DNA of 35,487 nt from Alphaproteobacteria bacterium (lineage in GTDB: Bacteria > Pseudomonadota > Alphaproteobacteria > Micavibrionales > UBA2020): positions 1-35,487 of the forward strand of contig WGNE01000041.1 of NCBI GenBank assembly GCA_016124645.1, given 5' to 3'. The position numbers and the translations under genes were made by a program. Below the pieces are notes generated by a model, which was given only the letters and a program-made list of their open reading frames with translations, was not told where the DNA came from and searched no databases. This document shows positions 1 through 7,317 of the stretch, one piece after another; positions within the stretch are counted from its first letter, which is position 1; each line of letters starts with the position of its first letter.

Positions 1-14
1 CGGCGAAATAATAT

Positions 15-87
15 TTTTTCAATTTACTCCGACCCCATTGATTTTCGACCCCATTGATTTTTCAATTTACTCCGACCCCATTGATTT
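15..87. repeat. 30-bp direct repeat at left edge
   Basis: An exact 30-bp unit occurs at 15-44 and again at 58-87. Its 15-bp tail (CGACCCCATTGATTT) is present a third time between them at 46-60. The core ATTTACTCCGA recurs once more at 325-335, on the other side of a small AT-rich ORF. The stretch is much richer in A+T than the rest of the window. Similar GGGGTCGGAGTAAATTGA-type sequences are, from memory, found beside REP-associated transposase genes, so this may be the edge of such an element. That link is inference; no transposase is visible here. Confidence 0.75.
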
Positions 88-320
88 CAGAAAATTTGTT
101 CAAATGCACTGCTTCTGGCGCAACGATATCGTCCGCCGCCCGTATCTTCAACAAGACCGTCGTCCAAAGCGCGAATAAAATTCCCGGCGTCGAATGCGGA
201 TATTTTTATAGATTCAGCTTTGAAGCCATCTATAGAATACTGTCGTTTCTCGTCGTTACAAAAAGCAGGAAGCCATTCCCGATAAAGACGCTGCGTAAAA
301 ATTTCCAGACTGGAATTCAA
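87..320 (-). CDS. small hypothetical protein, doubtful
   Basis: A 77-codon frame opens with TTG at 320, preceded 9 nt upstream by GGAG, and stops with TGA at the inner end of the 30-bp repeat. It lies just downstream of the SEL1 gene on the same strand. Its base composition is far more AT-rich than its neighbours, and repeat cores flank it on both sides (65-75 and 325-335). The product would be a soluble mixed-charge protein with no family I recognise. It could be a remnant or cargo of a small mobile repeat element, or simply an open frame in AT-rich DNA. The non-ATG start and lack of homology keep confidence low. Confidence 0.3.
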   Translation of the reverse strand: MNSSLEIFTQRLYREWLPAFCNDEKRQYSIDGFKAESIKISAFDAGNFIRALDDGLVEDTGGGRYRCARSSAFEQIF

Positions 321-344
321 GGCGATTTACTCCGATACGATCAA

Positions 345-1436
345 TTATTGCATCATCCGGTTCTTGTAGATGCGCCCGATCAGCTTCTGGAATTGTTCAG
401 GCGTCCTCTGCTGGCGGCCCGTCAGGTCGTTGAATAAACACAGCAGGAGGGAGGCGACGATGACGAGGACGACCAGCGGGACCCCGACGACAACCCGCGC
501 GGTACCCCACAGGCCCGTGACGCTCGCCGCCGTGAACATCAGCCCATCGAAATAAGAAAGCCCCTCCGTTCCGCTGCGCCTTGCCGCGTAAGAGAGAAGC
601 GCGCAGAACCCCGCGGCCCATGTCAGCGCCCTTATCAGCGCGGGGTCGTTCATCGGCGGGTTCGGGTTGTCCAGCAGCACGAGGAACAGGGGCATGAACA
701 TGACCGCAGTCACCGCCACCCAAGTGAACAGGCGGTAATATAAATGAAAACGCCGCTGCCGCCCCGGCAGGCTGGCAAGCAGAAACGCCGGCAGCAGGAA
801 GATGGCGAAGAACAGCTTGGGCGGCGTGCGGTATTTGACCTCCGGTGGATGCGCGGCGATCCAGTCCTGCGCCTGCTGCTGCGCCATTTTCACATCGGCG
901 GGGGGCATTTTCTTGGCGAGGTAGCGCATAGCGTCGGACAAATCCGCCGCCGTCTCGTCGTCGCCATCGAGCGTGTTTTCCGCGATGTTCGCCCATTTAT
1001 AGGCCTGAACGAAATCTCGCTTCACGCCCGCGCCTTCGGCGTACATGGCGCCGATTGCTGCCTGCGCATCGGTATTGCCCCGTGCCGCCGATTTTGAAAG
1101 CCACTTGAAGGCCAGCTTGTCGTCCCGCGCGACGCCGCGCCCCTTACGGTACATCCAGCCCAGATAAATTTCCGCATCGGGGTTATCCTGCGCAGCGGAT
1201 TTTTGGCAGTAGGACGCCGCGCGGGAATAATCCTGTTCGACCTCATCGCCGTCGAAATATTTTTCGCACAGGCGGAATTGCGCATCCGCATCCCCCTTGT
1301 CCGCCAGCGCCTGCAACTGCTTCATAGGGGCCGCATCCGTATCTGCAAGGGCGAAGGACGACAAAGAGACAAACGCCAGAACAGCGACCAGCAACACGAA
1401 GGTTATTTTTTTATATTTTGAAAAAAACTTGTTCAT
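345..1436 (-). CDS. SEL1-repeat protein with C-terminal membrane domain
   Basis: The protein is 363 residues from the ATG at 1436. This start is chosen because it opens directly into a signal peptide or anchor (MNKFFSKYKK, then a hydrophobic run ending SFALA). The longer frame from 1547 adds a low-complexity Gly/Arg leader unlike a protein N-terminus. About residues 40-180 hold three SEL1/TPR-like repeats, with motifs such as GDADAQFRLCEKYF, DAEIYLGWMYRKGRGV and TDAQAAIGAMYAEGAGV. SEL1 repeats generally mediate protein contacts. From about residue 205 come four or five hydrophobic segments, so the repeat domain is probably periplasmic and tethered to the inner membrane. Function is unknown. 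The gene diverges from the Y-family polymerase, with 201 bp between them. Confidence 0.8.
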   Translation of the reverse strand: MNKFFSKYKKITFVLLVAVLAFVSLSSFALADTDAAPMKQLQALADKGDADAQFRLCEKYFDGDEVEQDYSRAASYCQKSAAQDNPDAEIYLGWMYRKGRGVARDDKLAFKWLSKSAARGNTDAQAAIGAMYAEGAGVKRDFVQAYKWANIAENTLDGDDETAADLSDAMRYLAKKMPPADVKMAQQQAQDWIAAHPPEVKYRTPPKLFFAIFLLPAFLLASLPGRQRRFHLYYRLFTWVAVTAVMFMPLFLVLLDNPNPPMNDPALIRALTWAAGFCALLSYAARRSGTEGLSYFDGLMFTAASVTGLWGTARVVVGVPLVVLVIVASLLLCLFNDLTGRQQRTPEQFQKLIGRIYKNRMMQ

Positions 1437-1566
1437 CCCTGTCCCGCCAAATGGCATGCCGCGCCAGTGCGCCACATCATCACACCATCCCCCGCCGCCC
1501 CGGTCAACCGCCGAACAACCCGGGCTTGCGGGTAGTTTCATCGGCACCCACCACCTGCGGCCCCGC

Positions 1567-1609
1567 TTGACATTTCGCCATTTTTAGAACATAAATAGAA
1601 CATATGTTC
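1567..1609 (+). promoter_or_regulatory. LexA-controlled promoter of Y-family polymerase
   Basis: TTGACA (1567-1572), a 17-bp spacer and CATAAA (1590-1595) form a good sigma-70-type promoter. GAAC-N7-GAAC lies at 1587-1601, which read on the other strand is GTTC-N7-GTTC, the alphaproteobacterial LexA box, and it covers the -10. Its second half also forms an exact palindrome GAAC-N4-GTTC at 1598-1609, the spacing used by LexA of Gram-positive bacteria. The site sits 29-51 bp before the polymerase ATG, so SOS control of that gene is strongly suggested by position. Confidence 0.8.
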
Positions 1610-1637
1610 CGCCTATGTTTCGGATGATTCTGTTCCC

Positions 1638-2939
1638 ATGGTCAAGACCTCGCCGCTTTTCGATACGCCGCTGCCCCCGCCGCAAGAGCTTCGCTGGCTC
1701 TATGTGGATTTCAACAGCTATTTCGCGAGCGTGGAGCAGCAGCTCTCGCCCGAGCTGCGCGGCAAGCCCGTGGCCGTGGTGCCGGTGGAGACGGATTCGA
1801 CCTGCGCCATCGCCGCCAGCTATGAGGCCAAGGCCTTCGGCGTGAAGACCGGCACGCCGATTTACGAAGCGAAGAAGATGTGCCCCGGCCTCATCTGCGT
1901 GCTGGCGCGGCACGAGCATTACGTCGATTTCCACGACCGCATCATCGAGGAGGTGGACCGCCACATCCCCGTGACCGACGTCTGCTCCATCGACGAGGTC
2001 GCCTGCAGCCTGATGAAGAACGAGCGCAGCGCGGAGCGCGTGACCGAAATCGCCCGCGCGATCAAGGCGGGGCTGGCCGCGAACATCGGCCCTTATGTGC
2101 GCTGCTCCATCGGCGCATCCTCCAACCGCTATCTCGCGAAAGTGGCGACCGATCTGCAAAAGCCGGACGGCTTCACCATCCTGCCGCCCGCCGCCCTGCC
2201 GGTGAAGCTTTACGGGCTGCAATTGCGCGACCTGCCCGGCATCGGCGCCAACATGGAAAAACGGCTGAACGCCGCAGGCATCCGCACCGTCGAGACGCTG
2301 TTTCACTACCCGCCCAAGCACCTGCGCGCCGTCTGGGGCAGCATCTGGGGGGAGAAAATGTGGTACATGCTGCGCGGCTATGATTTGAAGCAGGAGGAAA
2401 CCGCGCGCCGCAGCATCGGCCACAGCCACGTGCTGCCGCCCGAACTGCGCCCGCCCGAAAAGGCCCATGACGTCGCGCGCCGCCTGACCATGAAATGCGC
2501 CGCGCGCCTGCGCCGCATGGATTACTACGCGCGCAGCTTCCATCTTTCCGTCCGGCTGGACGACGGGCCGCGCTACGCGCTCGACGGCAAATGCGAACCC
2601 GCGCAGGATAGCTTCGTCTTTTTGAAGATGATGGACGAGATGTGGGCGCGGCTGATGCAGGAGGTTAAGAACAAGCGCGTGAAGAAAATCTCCGTCACCG
2701 TCGAGGGACTGACCCCCGCCGCCGACCTGAACGCCCAGCCCGACCTTTTCGCCCCCGCGCCGCAGGAAACGAAAACCCGCGGCAGGAACGAGAAAATCTC
2801 GAAAGCCATGGACAAGCTGAACCACAAGTTCGGCCGCGACACGGTGCTGGTCGGCATGACCCCGGCGCAGGGCAAGACCCTGCCCGGCACCAAGATCGCC
2901 TTCACCCGCATCCCGGATGCGGAGGAGTTTCTGGAGTGA
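1638..2939 (+). CDS. Y-family (DinB/UmuC-type) translesion DNA polymerase
   Basis: This 433-residue protein belongs to the Y family of error-prone DNA polymerases that copy past damaged bases. The palm motif YVDFNSYFASVEQ gives catalytic Asp24, and CSIDEV gives Asp119 and Glu120, so all three metal-binding acidic residues are present. It is therefore not an inactive ImuB-type member. A helix-hairpin-helix motif (LPGIGANMEKRLNAAGI) follows near residue 200, then a little-finger region. It is longer than typical DinB (about 350), with a Pro/Ala-rich tail near residue 370 followed by a conserved-looking terminal segment. No imuA, dnaE2 or umuD lies nearby, so it is a lone gene behind a LexA-type promoter. 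Whether it is Pol IV or another subgroup is unresolved. Confidence 0.9.
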   Translation: MVKTSPLFDTPLPPPQELRWLYVDFNSYFASVEQQLSPELRGKPVAVVPVETDSTCAIAASYEAKAFGVKTGTPIYEAKKMCPGLICVLARHEHYVDFHDRIIEEVDRHIPVTDVCSIDEVACSLMKNERSAERVTEIARAIKAGLAANIGPYVRCSIGASSNRYLAKVATDLQKPDGFTILPPAALPVKLYGLQLRDLPGIGANMEKRLNAAGIRTVETLFHYPPKHLRAVWGSIWGEKMWYMLRGYDLKQEETARRSIGHSHVLPPELRPPEKAHDVARRLTMKCAARLRRMDYYARSFHLSVRLDDGPRYALDGKCEPAQDSFVFLKMMDEMWARLMQEVKNKRVKKISVTVEGLTPAADLNAQPDLFAPAPQETKTRGRNEKISKAMDKLNHKFGRDTVLVGMTPAQGKTLPGTKIAFTRIPDAEEFLE

Positions 2940-2958
2940 TCTTGGAACGAAAACCCGC

Positions 2959-3064
2959 CACCCCGGACTTGATCCGGGGGCCAACGCGCGGCATCCGCCG
3001 CGTATATATGACTCATATGACGCCCTGACGGGCTTTTGGATCCCGGATCAAGTCCGGGATGACG
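2959..3064. repeat. dispersed palindromic repeat pair, possible hairpin
   Basis: The left arm (2961-2980) contains CCGGACTTGATCCGG and the right arm (3041-3059) its inverse, CCGGATCAAGTCCGG. Each arm is itself a near-palindrome, and the two together could form a large hairpin between the convergent polymerase and DsbA-like genes. The sequence matches a dispersed repeat widespread in alphaproteobacterial genomes. When read as protein it yields the familiar spurious string RHPGLDPGS. It may help end transcription from both sides, but it lacks the T-run of an intrinsic terminator. Confidence 0.7.
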
Positions 3065-3080
3065 AGAATTTCGGTATAAC

Positions 3081-3722
3081 CTAAGCCGCCTTCGCCTGCG
3101 CTTCATCAATGGCAAGGGCGAGGTTCTCGGGGATTTTGGAGCCCTCGACCGTCACGCCGCCTGCGCCCATGATATAGAACGGCACGCCGTGAATGCCCTT
3201 GGCGCGCGCGGCCTCGCTTGATTGCGCGACCGTGTCGGCGTCTGCGCCCTCGGCGAATTTGGTCAGGATAGCCTCCCTGTCCATGCCCGCCGCCGCGCCG
3301 ATGCCGGCCAGAATTTCTTTATCGCCGATGTTCTTGCCCTCGGTGAAATAGGCGCGCATGACGCCTTCCGCCACCGCGTCCAGCTTGCCTTCCGCCTGCG
3401 CCCAGAGAATGAGACGGTGCGCGGCGGAGGTATTGACCGCGCGGGCGATGTCGTCGAAGCGGAAGTCGATGCCGACTTTCTTGCCGAGCTCGGCAAGGTT
3501 CTCATGCGCGGTCTTCCTTTTCTCGTCCGAGAATTTCGCGCCCATGTATTCGCGGTAATCCATGCCCTCTTCCGGCATGTCGGGCCGCAGCATGTAGGGG
3601 CGCCAGACGATCTTCGCCGTCACGTCGGGCCGCAAGGCCAGCGCGCGCTTCAGCCGGTGCCAGCCGAGGTAGCACCAAGGGCAGACGACGTCCGTCACCA
3701 GTTCGATTTTCAATTCAGACAT
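3081..3722 (-). CDS. DsbA-family oxidoreductase (FrnE-like)
   Basis: A 213-residue thioredoxin-fold protein. The redox motif CPWC is at residues 14-17 (VVCPWCYLGW), and the cis-proline loop is GVPFYI near residue 180, as in the DSBA-like FrnE/2-hydroxychromene-2-carboxylate isomerase superfamily. There is no signal peptide, so it acts in the cytoplasm, unlike true DsbA. Members are thiol-disulfide oxidoreductases or isomerases, and the substrate here is unknown. AAAGGA lies about 9 nt before the ATG. It starts 23 bp after the aldo/keto reductase on the same strand, so the two are probably co-transcribed and may share an oxidative or detoxification role. Confidence 0.88.
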   Translation of the reverse strand: MSELKIELVTDVVCPWCYLGWHRLKRALALRPDVTAKIVWRPYMLRPDMPEEGMDYREYMGAKFSDEKRKTAHENLAELGKKVGIDFRFDDIARAVNTSAAHRLILWAQAEGKLDAVAEGVMRAYFTEGKNIGDKEILAGIGAAAGMDREAILTKFAEGADADTVAQSSEAARAKGIHGVPFYIMGAGGVTVEGSKIPENLALAIDEAQAKAA

Positions 3723-3745
3723 TTTTCAAATCCTTTCCTTCAGGT

Positions 3746-4807
3746 TTATCCGGCTTTTTTCACCTTCGCCGCCTCTTCGCGGGCGAAGGCTTCGGGCACG
3801 CGCTGCGCGCCCTGCCGCTCGATCATCCAGCCGGGGTATTCTTCCGGCAGCTTGCTCACCGCGTCCAGTTTCGCCATTTCCTCATCCGTCAGTTCCAGGG
3901 AAACGCTGGCGAGGTTGTCGTCCAGTTGCTCGCGCGTTTTCGCGCCAATAATAACACTGCTCACCACCGGCTTGTGCAGCAGCCACGCAAGCGCGACGCG
4001 CGCAACGGAAACGCCGTGCGCCGAAGCCACTTCCTTCATGACGTCGATGCAGTCGAAAGCGCGCTCGCGGTTGACGGGCGGGAAGTCGAAATTCGCGCGG
4101 CGCGCGCCGTCCGGCCCGCCGTCGCGGTCGAACTTGCCGGACAAAAGCCCGCCCGCCAGCGGGCTCCAGACCATCAGGCCCATCTTCTGGTCGGAGAGCA
4201 GCGGCACCAACTCACGCTCGAGGTCGCGGCCCGCGATGGTGTAATAGGCCTGCAGGCTCTCGAACCTTGCATAGCCGCGCTGCGCCGCGATGCCCTGCGC
4301 CTTCATCAGGTGCCACGCGGGCCAGTTGGAACAGCCGATGTAGCGCACGAGGCCTTGGGAGACCATGTCGTCCAGCGCGCGCAGCGTTTCCTCGGGCGGG
4401 GTGACCTGATCGAAGGCGTGGATCTGGTAGAGGTCGATATAATCGAGGCCGAGGCGGTCGAGGCTGCCCTTCACGCTGTCCATCAAATGCCCGCGCGACG
4501 CGCCGATGTCGTTCGGCCCCGCGCCCACGCGGCCATAGGCCTTGGTGGCGATCACGACGTCGCTGCGCTTCACGCCGATATTTTTCAACGCCTGCCCGGT
4601 GATGATTTCGGACAGTCCTTCGGAATAGACGTCCGCCATGTCGATGAAGTTGACGCCCGCTTCCAGCGCGCCCGCGACAAGGTCGTCCGCCGTCTTTTGC
4701 TTCAGCTCGCCGATGTTCTGCCAGAATCCCTTGCCGCCGAAGGTCATGGTGCCGAAACAAAGCTCGGATACGTAAAGGCCGGTGCGGCCCAGCTGGTTGT
4801 AACGCAT
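3746..4807 (-). CDS. aldo/keto reductase
   Basis: A 353-residue NADPH-dependent aldo/keto reductase with a (beta/alpha)8 barrel. The catalytic tetrad is complete: Asp56 and Tyr61 in NFIDMADVYSEG, Lys89 in VIATKAYG, and His130 in DLYQIHAFD. The C-terminal IIGAKTREQLDDNL is the usual NADP-binding segment. The closest group by eye is the YajO/YghZ-like bacterial reductases, and the substrate is not predictable. The start has a very strong ribosome binding site (AGGAGGA, 6 nt upstream). It is the first gene of an operon with the DsbA-like gene and diverges from proB. A perfect inverted repeat overlaps its promoter. Confidence 0.92.
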   Translation of the reverse strand: MRYNQLGRTGLYVSELCFGTMTFGGKGFWQNIGELKQKTADDLVAGALEAGVNFIDMADVYSEGLSEIITGQALKNIGVKRSDVVIATKAYGRVGAGPNDIGASRGHLMDSVKGSLDRLGLDYIDLYQIHAFDQVTPPEETLRALDDMVSQGLVRYIGCSNWPAWHLMKAQGIAAQRGYARFESLQAYYTIAGRDLERELVPLLSDQKMGLMVWSPLAGGLLSGKFDRDGGPDGARRANFDFPPVNRERAFDCIDVMKEVASAHGVSVARVALAWLLHKPVVSSVIIGAKTREQLDDNLASVSLELTDEEMAKLDAVSKLPEEYPGWMIERQGAQRVPEAFAREEAAKVKKAG

Positions 4808-4842
4808 GAAAATCCTCCTGAAAACGGGAAACGGGAAAACGG

Positions 4843-4880
4843 TGCGCCTAAAAACATAGGCGCATGCACGGCTCCGTCAA
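4843..4880 (-). promoter_or_regulatory. promoter of aldo/keto reductase with inverted-repeat operator
   Basis: Read on the minus strand: TTGACG (4875-4880), 16 bp, TATGTT (4853-4858). A perfect 8-bp inverted repeat, TGCGCCTA/TAGGCGCA with a 6-bp centre, occupies 4843-4864 and straddles the -10. That is the position expected of a repressor operator, or of a hairpin at the very start of the mRNA. No regulator gene adjoins. Promoter and repeat are seen directly; the regulatory role is inferred. Confidence 0.5.
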
Positions 4881-4976
4881 GGCTCTTACAATTATTTGCG
4901 ATTGCGCGCGGGATATGTCAATAATATGGACGGCGGCAAACCGCAAATTTCGGGAAAACGGGGGATAATTTTCGCG

Positions 4977-6065
4977 ATGAAGATCGTCATCAAAATCGGC
5001 ACGCAGGCGATACTCGCACCCGACGGCACCCTGCTCCGCCGCGCGCTCTCCTCCCTCGTGCGGCAGGTGGCGGCGCTGGCGAAGGACGCGCACGACGTGG
5101 CGCTGGTCAGCTCGGGCGCGGTCGGTTCCGGCCGCCGCGTCGCGCGCGAGACGCTGGGGCAGGATTTCGGCAGCACCATCGGCGAAAAGCAGGTGCTGGC
5201 CAGCCTCGGCCAGCCGCAACTGATGCAGACCTATTCCCGCCTGTTCAAGCCGCACGGGCTTTCCCCCGCGCAATTGCTGCTGACCAAACAGGATTTCCAG
5301 ACGCGCCAGCACTACCTGAACATCGCGCGGCTGCTGCGCGAGATTCTGGCGCATAAAAAAATAATCCCCGTCATCAACGAGAACGACAGCGTTTCGGTCG
5401 AGGAGCTGATGTTCACCGACAACGACGAGCTTTCCGGCCTCATCGCCGCGCAGATCAACGCGGACAAGCTGATCATCCTCACCAGCGTGAAGGGGGTCTA
5501 TGACGGCGCGCCGGATGACCCGTCATCGAAGGTCATTCCCGTCATCGACGCGGAAAAAGACGGCTGGCCGCAGGTTTCCACCGCCCGCACCGCGCAGGGG
5601 CGCGGCGGCATGGTCAGCAAGCTGGGCACGGCGCGGCGCATGTCGGAACTGGGCATCACCACCCATATCGCCGCGCTGAGCGAGAAGAACGCCCTGCTGC
5701 GCATCATGAAGGGCGACGGCATCGGCACCACGGTGCTGCCCGCGCGCAAGAAGTCGAACATCAAGAAATGGATCGCCTTCAGCGCGGGCGGAAAAAACGG
5801 CGTGGTGCAGATCAACGCGCCGCTGCTGGAGATTTTGAAAGAGAACAAGCGCGTCGTCAGCCTGCTGCCCGTCGGCATCACCAAATGCAGCGGCGACTTT
5901 GAAAAGGGCGATCTGGTGGAAATCGCCGCGCCCGGCGGCAAGAAGATCGGCGTCGGCATCGCCCGCTACGGCGCGGAGAAGCTGCGCGAATACATCGGGC
6001 AAAAGGGCAAGCCCGCCGTCATCCATTACGACCACCTGCACATCCGCACGGGAGACCTGCCATGA
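4977..6065 (+). CDS. proB: glutamate 5-kinase
   Basis: ProB phosphorylates glutamate to gamma-glutamyl phosphate, the first step of proline synthesis. The protein is 362 residues from the ATG at 4977, close to the usual 365-370. The reading frame extends upstream, but the family begins at MKIVIKIGTQA, and GGGGGA lies 11 nt before this ATG. The amino-acid kinase domain covers about residues 1-250, with VALVSSGAVGSG, PVINENDSVSVEE and DELSGLIAAQINAD as substrate- and ATP-binding segments. A PUA domain follows at about 270-355, so this is the long feedback-regulated form. Its stop overlaps the proA start (ATGA), indicating translational coupling. Confidence 0.95.
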   Translation: MKIVIKIGTQAILAPDGTLLRRALSSLVRQVAALAKDAHDVALVSSGAVGSGRRVARETLGQDFGSTIGEKQVLASLGQPQLMQTYSRLFKPHGLSPAQLLLTKQDFQTRQHYLNIARLLREILAHKKIIPVINENDSVSVEELMFTDNDELSGLIAAQINADKLIILTSVKGVYDGAPDDPSSKVIPVIDAEKDGWPQVSTARTAQGRGGMVSKLGTARRMSELGITTHIAALSEKNALLRIMKGDGIGTTVLPARKKSNIKKWIAFSAGGKNGVVQINAPLLEILKENKRVVSLLPVGITKCSGDFEKGDLVEIAAPGGKKIGVGIARYGAEKLREYIGQKGKPAVIHYDHLHIRTGDLP

Positions 6066-7315
6066 ACGAGGACGTGACCGCGCAACTGACAAAGACCAAG
6101 GACGCCGCGCACGACGTCGCCGCCCTCACCGACGCCGCGCGCGCCGCCGTGCTGGACACGCTGGCGGACGAGCTGGAGCTGGATGCCGCGCATATCCTCG
6201 CCGAAAACGCGAAAGACCTTGCGGAGATGCCGAAGGAAGACCCGCGCTTTGATCGCCTGCTGCTCAACGAGGAACGGCTGAAGGCGATTGCCGCCGACGT
6301 GCGCAAGGTCGCCCGCCTGCCCGCCCCCACCGGGCGCGTGCTGGAAGACAGGCAGCTTGAAAACGGGCTGCATTTGCAGCGCATCGCCGTGCCGCTCGGT
6401 GTCATCGGGGTGATATACGAATCCCGCCCCAACGTGACGGTGGATGTCTTCACGCTCTGCTTCAAATCCGGCAACGCCGTCGCGCTGAAGGGCGGCAAGG
6501 AGGCGCGCCACAGCAACGCCGTGCTCGCCGCCGCCATTGCCCGCAGCCTGAAAAAGCACCACGTCAGCGCGGACGCCTGCTACCTGCTGCCGCCCGACCG
6601 CGCGGCGGCGCAGGTGATGATGCACGCGGTAGGCCTCGTCGATGTCTGCATCCCGCGCGGCAGCCAGGCGCTCATCGACGCCGTGCGGGCGGAAGCCAAG
6701 GTGCCCGTCATCGAGACCGGCGCGGGCATCGTGCATACCTATGTGGACAAGAGCGCGGATATCGACAAGGCGCGCGACATCATCTTCAACGCCAAGACGC
6801 GCCGGGTGAGCGTGTGCAACGCGCTCGATACGCTTTTGCTGCACCAAGACCTGCTGGAATACCTGCCCCGCTTGACAGAGAAGCTGGCGGAAAAGGACGT
6901 GGAGATTTTCGCGGACGCGCAGAGCCACGAAAAACTTTCCGGCCATTACCCCGAAAAGCTGCTGCACAAGGCCGCGCCGGAGGATTTCGGGCGGGAGTTC
7001 CTGTCATACAAGATGTCCATCCGCACCGTGCCCTCGCTCGCCGAGGCGCTTTCGCATATCCGCCGCTATTCCTCCCGCCACAGCGAGGCGATCGTGGCGC
7101 AGGACGAGGCCGCGATCGAACAGTTCCTGCAATCGGTCGATGCCGCCGCCGTCTATGCCAACGCCTCCACCGCCTTCACCGACGGCGGGCAGTTCGGCCT
7201 CGGCGCGGAAATCGGCATCAGCACGCAAAAACTCCACGCCCGCGGCCCGATGGCGCTGGAAGCCCTGACCAGTTACAAATGGATCATCCGCGGCGCGGGA
7301 CAGGTGCGGGCGTAA
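6062..7315 (+). CDS. proA: gamma-glutamyl phosphate reductase
   Basis: ProA reduces gamma-glutamyl phosphate with NADPH to glutamate-5-semialdehyde, which cyclises toward proline. It is 417 residues, the normal family length, with an aldehyde-dehydrogenase fold. The nucleotide-binding segments include IGVIYESRPNVT and GNAVALKGGKEA. The catalytic cysteine lies in RRVSVCNALDTLL, and the conserved end is EALTSYKWIIRG. It overlaps proB by 4 bp, so the unstable acyl-phosphate intermediate is made and consumed by a coupled pair. proC is not in the window. The gene ends 2 bp before the end of a convergent gene. Confidence 0.96.
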   Translation: MNEDVTAQLTKTKDAAHDVAALTDAARAAVLDTLADELELDAAHILAENAKDLAEMPKEDPRFDRLLLNEERLKAIAADVRKVARLPAPTGRVLEDRQLENGLHLQRIAVPLGVIGVIYESRPNVTVDVFTLCFKSGNAVALKGGKEARHSNAVLAAAIARSLKKHHVSADACYLLPPDRAAAQVMMHAVGLVDVCIPRGSQALIDAVRAEAKVPVIETGAGIVHTYVDKSADIDKARDIIFNAKTRRVSVCNALDTLLLHQDLLEYLPRLTEKLAEKDVEIFADAQSHEKLSGHYPEKLLHKAAPEDFGREFLSYKMSIRTVPSLAEALSHIRRYSSRHSEAIVAQDEAAIEQFLQSVDAAAVYANASTAFTDGGQFGLGAEIGISTQKLHARGPMALEALTSYKWIIRGAGQVRA

Positions 7316-7317
7316 AA

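Noticed and set aside
54..437. 127-codon plus-strand frame at the left edge
   Set aside because: It runs across the repeats and into the end of the SEL1 gene, has no ribosome binding site and no recognisable sequence.
2573..3115. Minus-strand frame containing RHPGLDPGS
   Set aside because: This string is the translation of the dispersed palindromic repeat and is a known source of spurious proteins.
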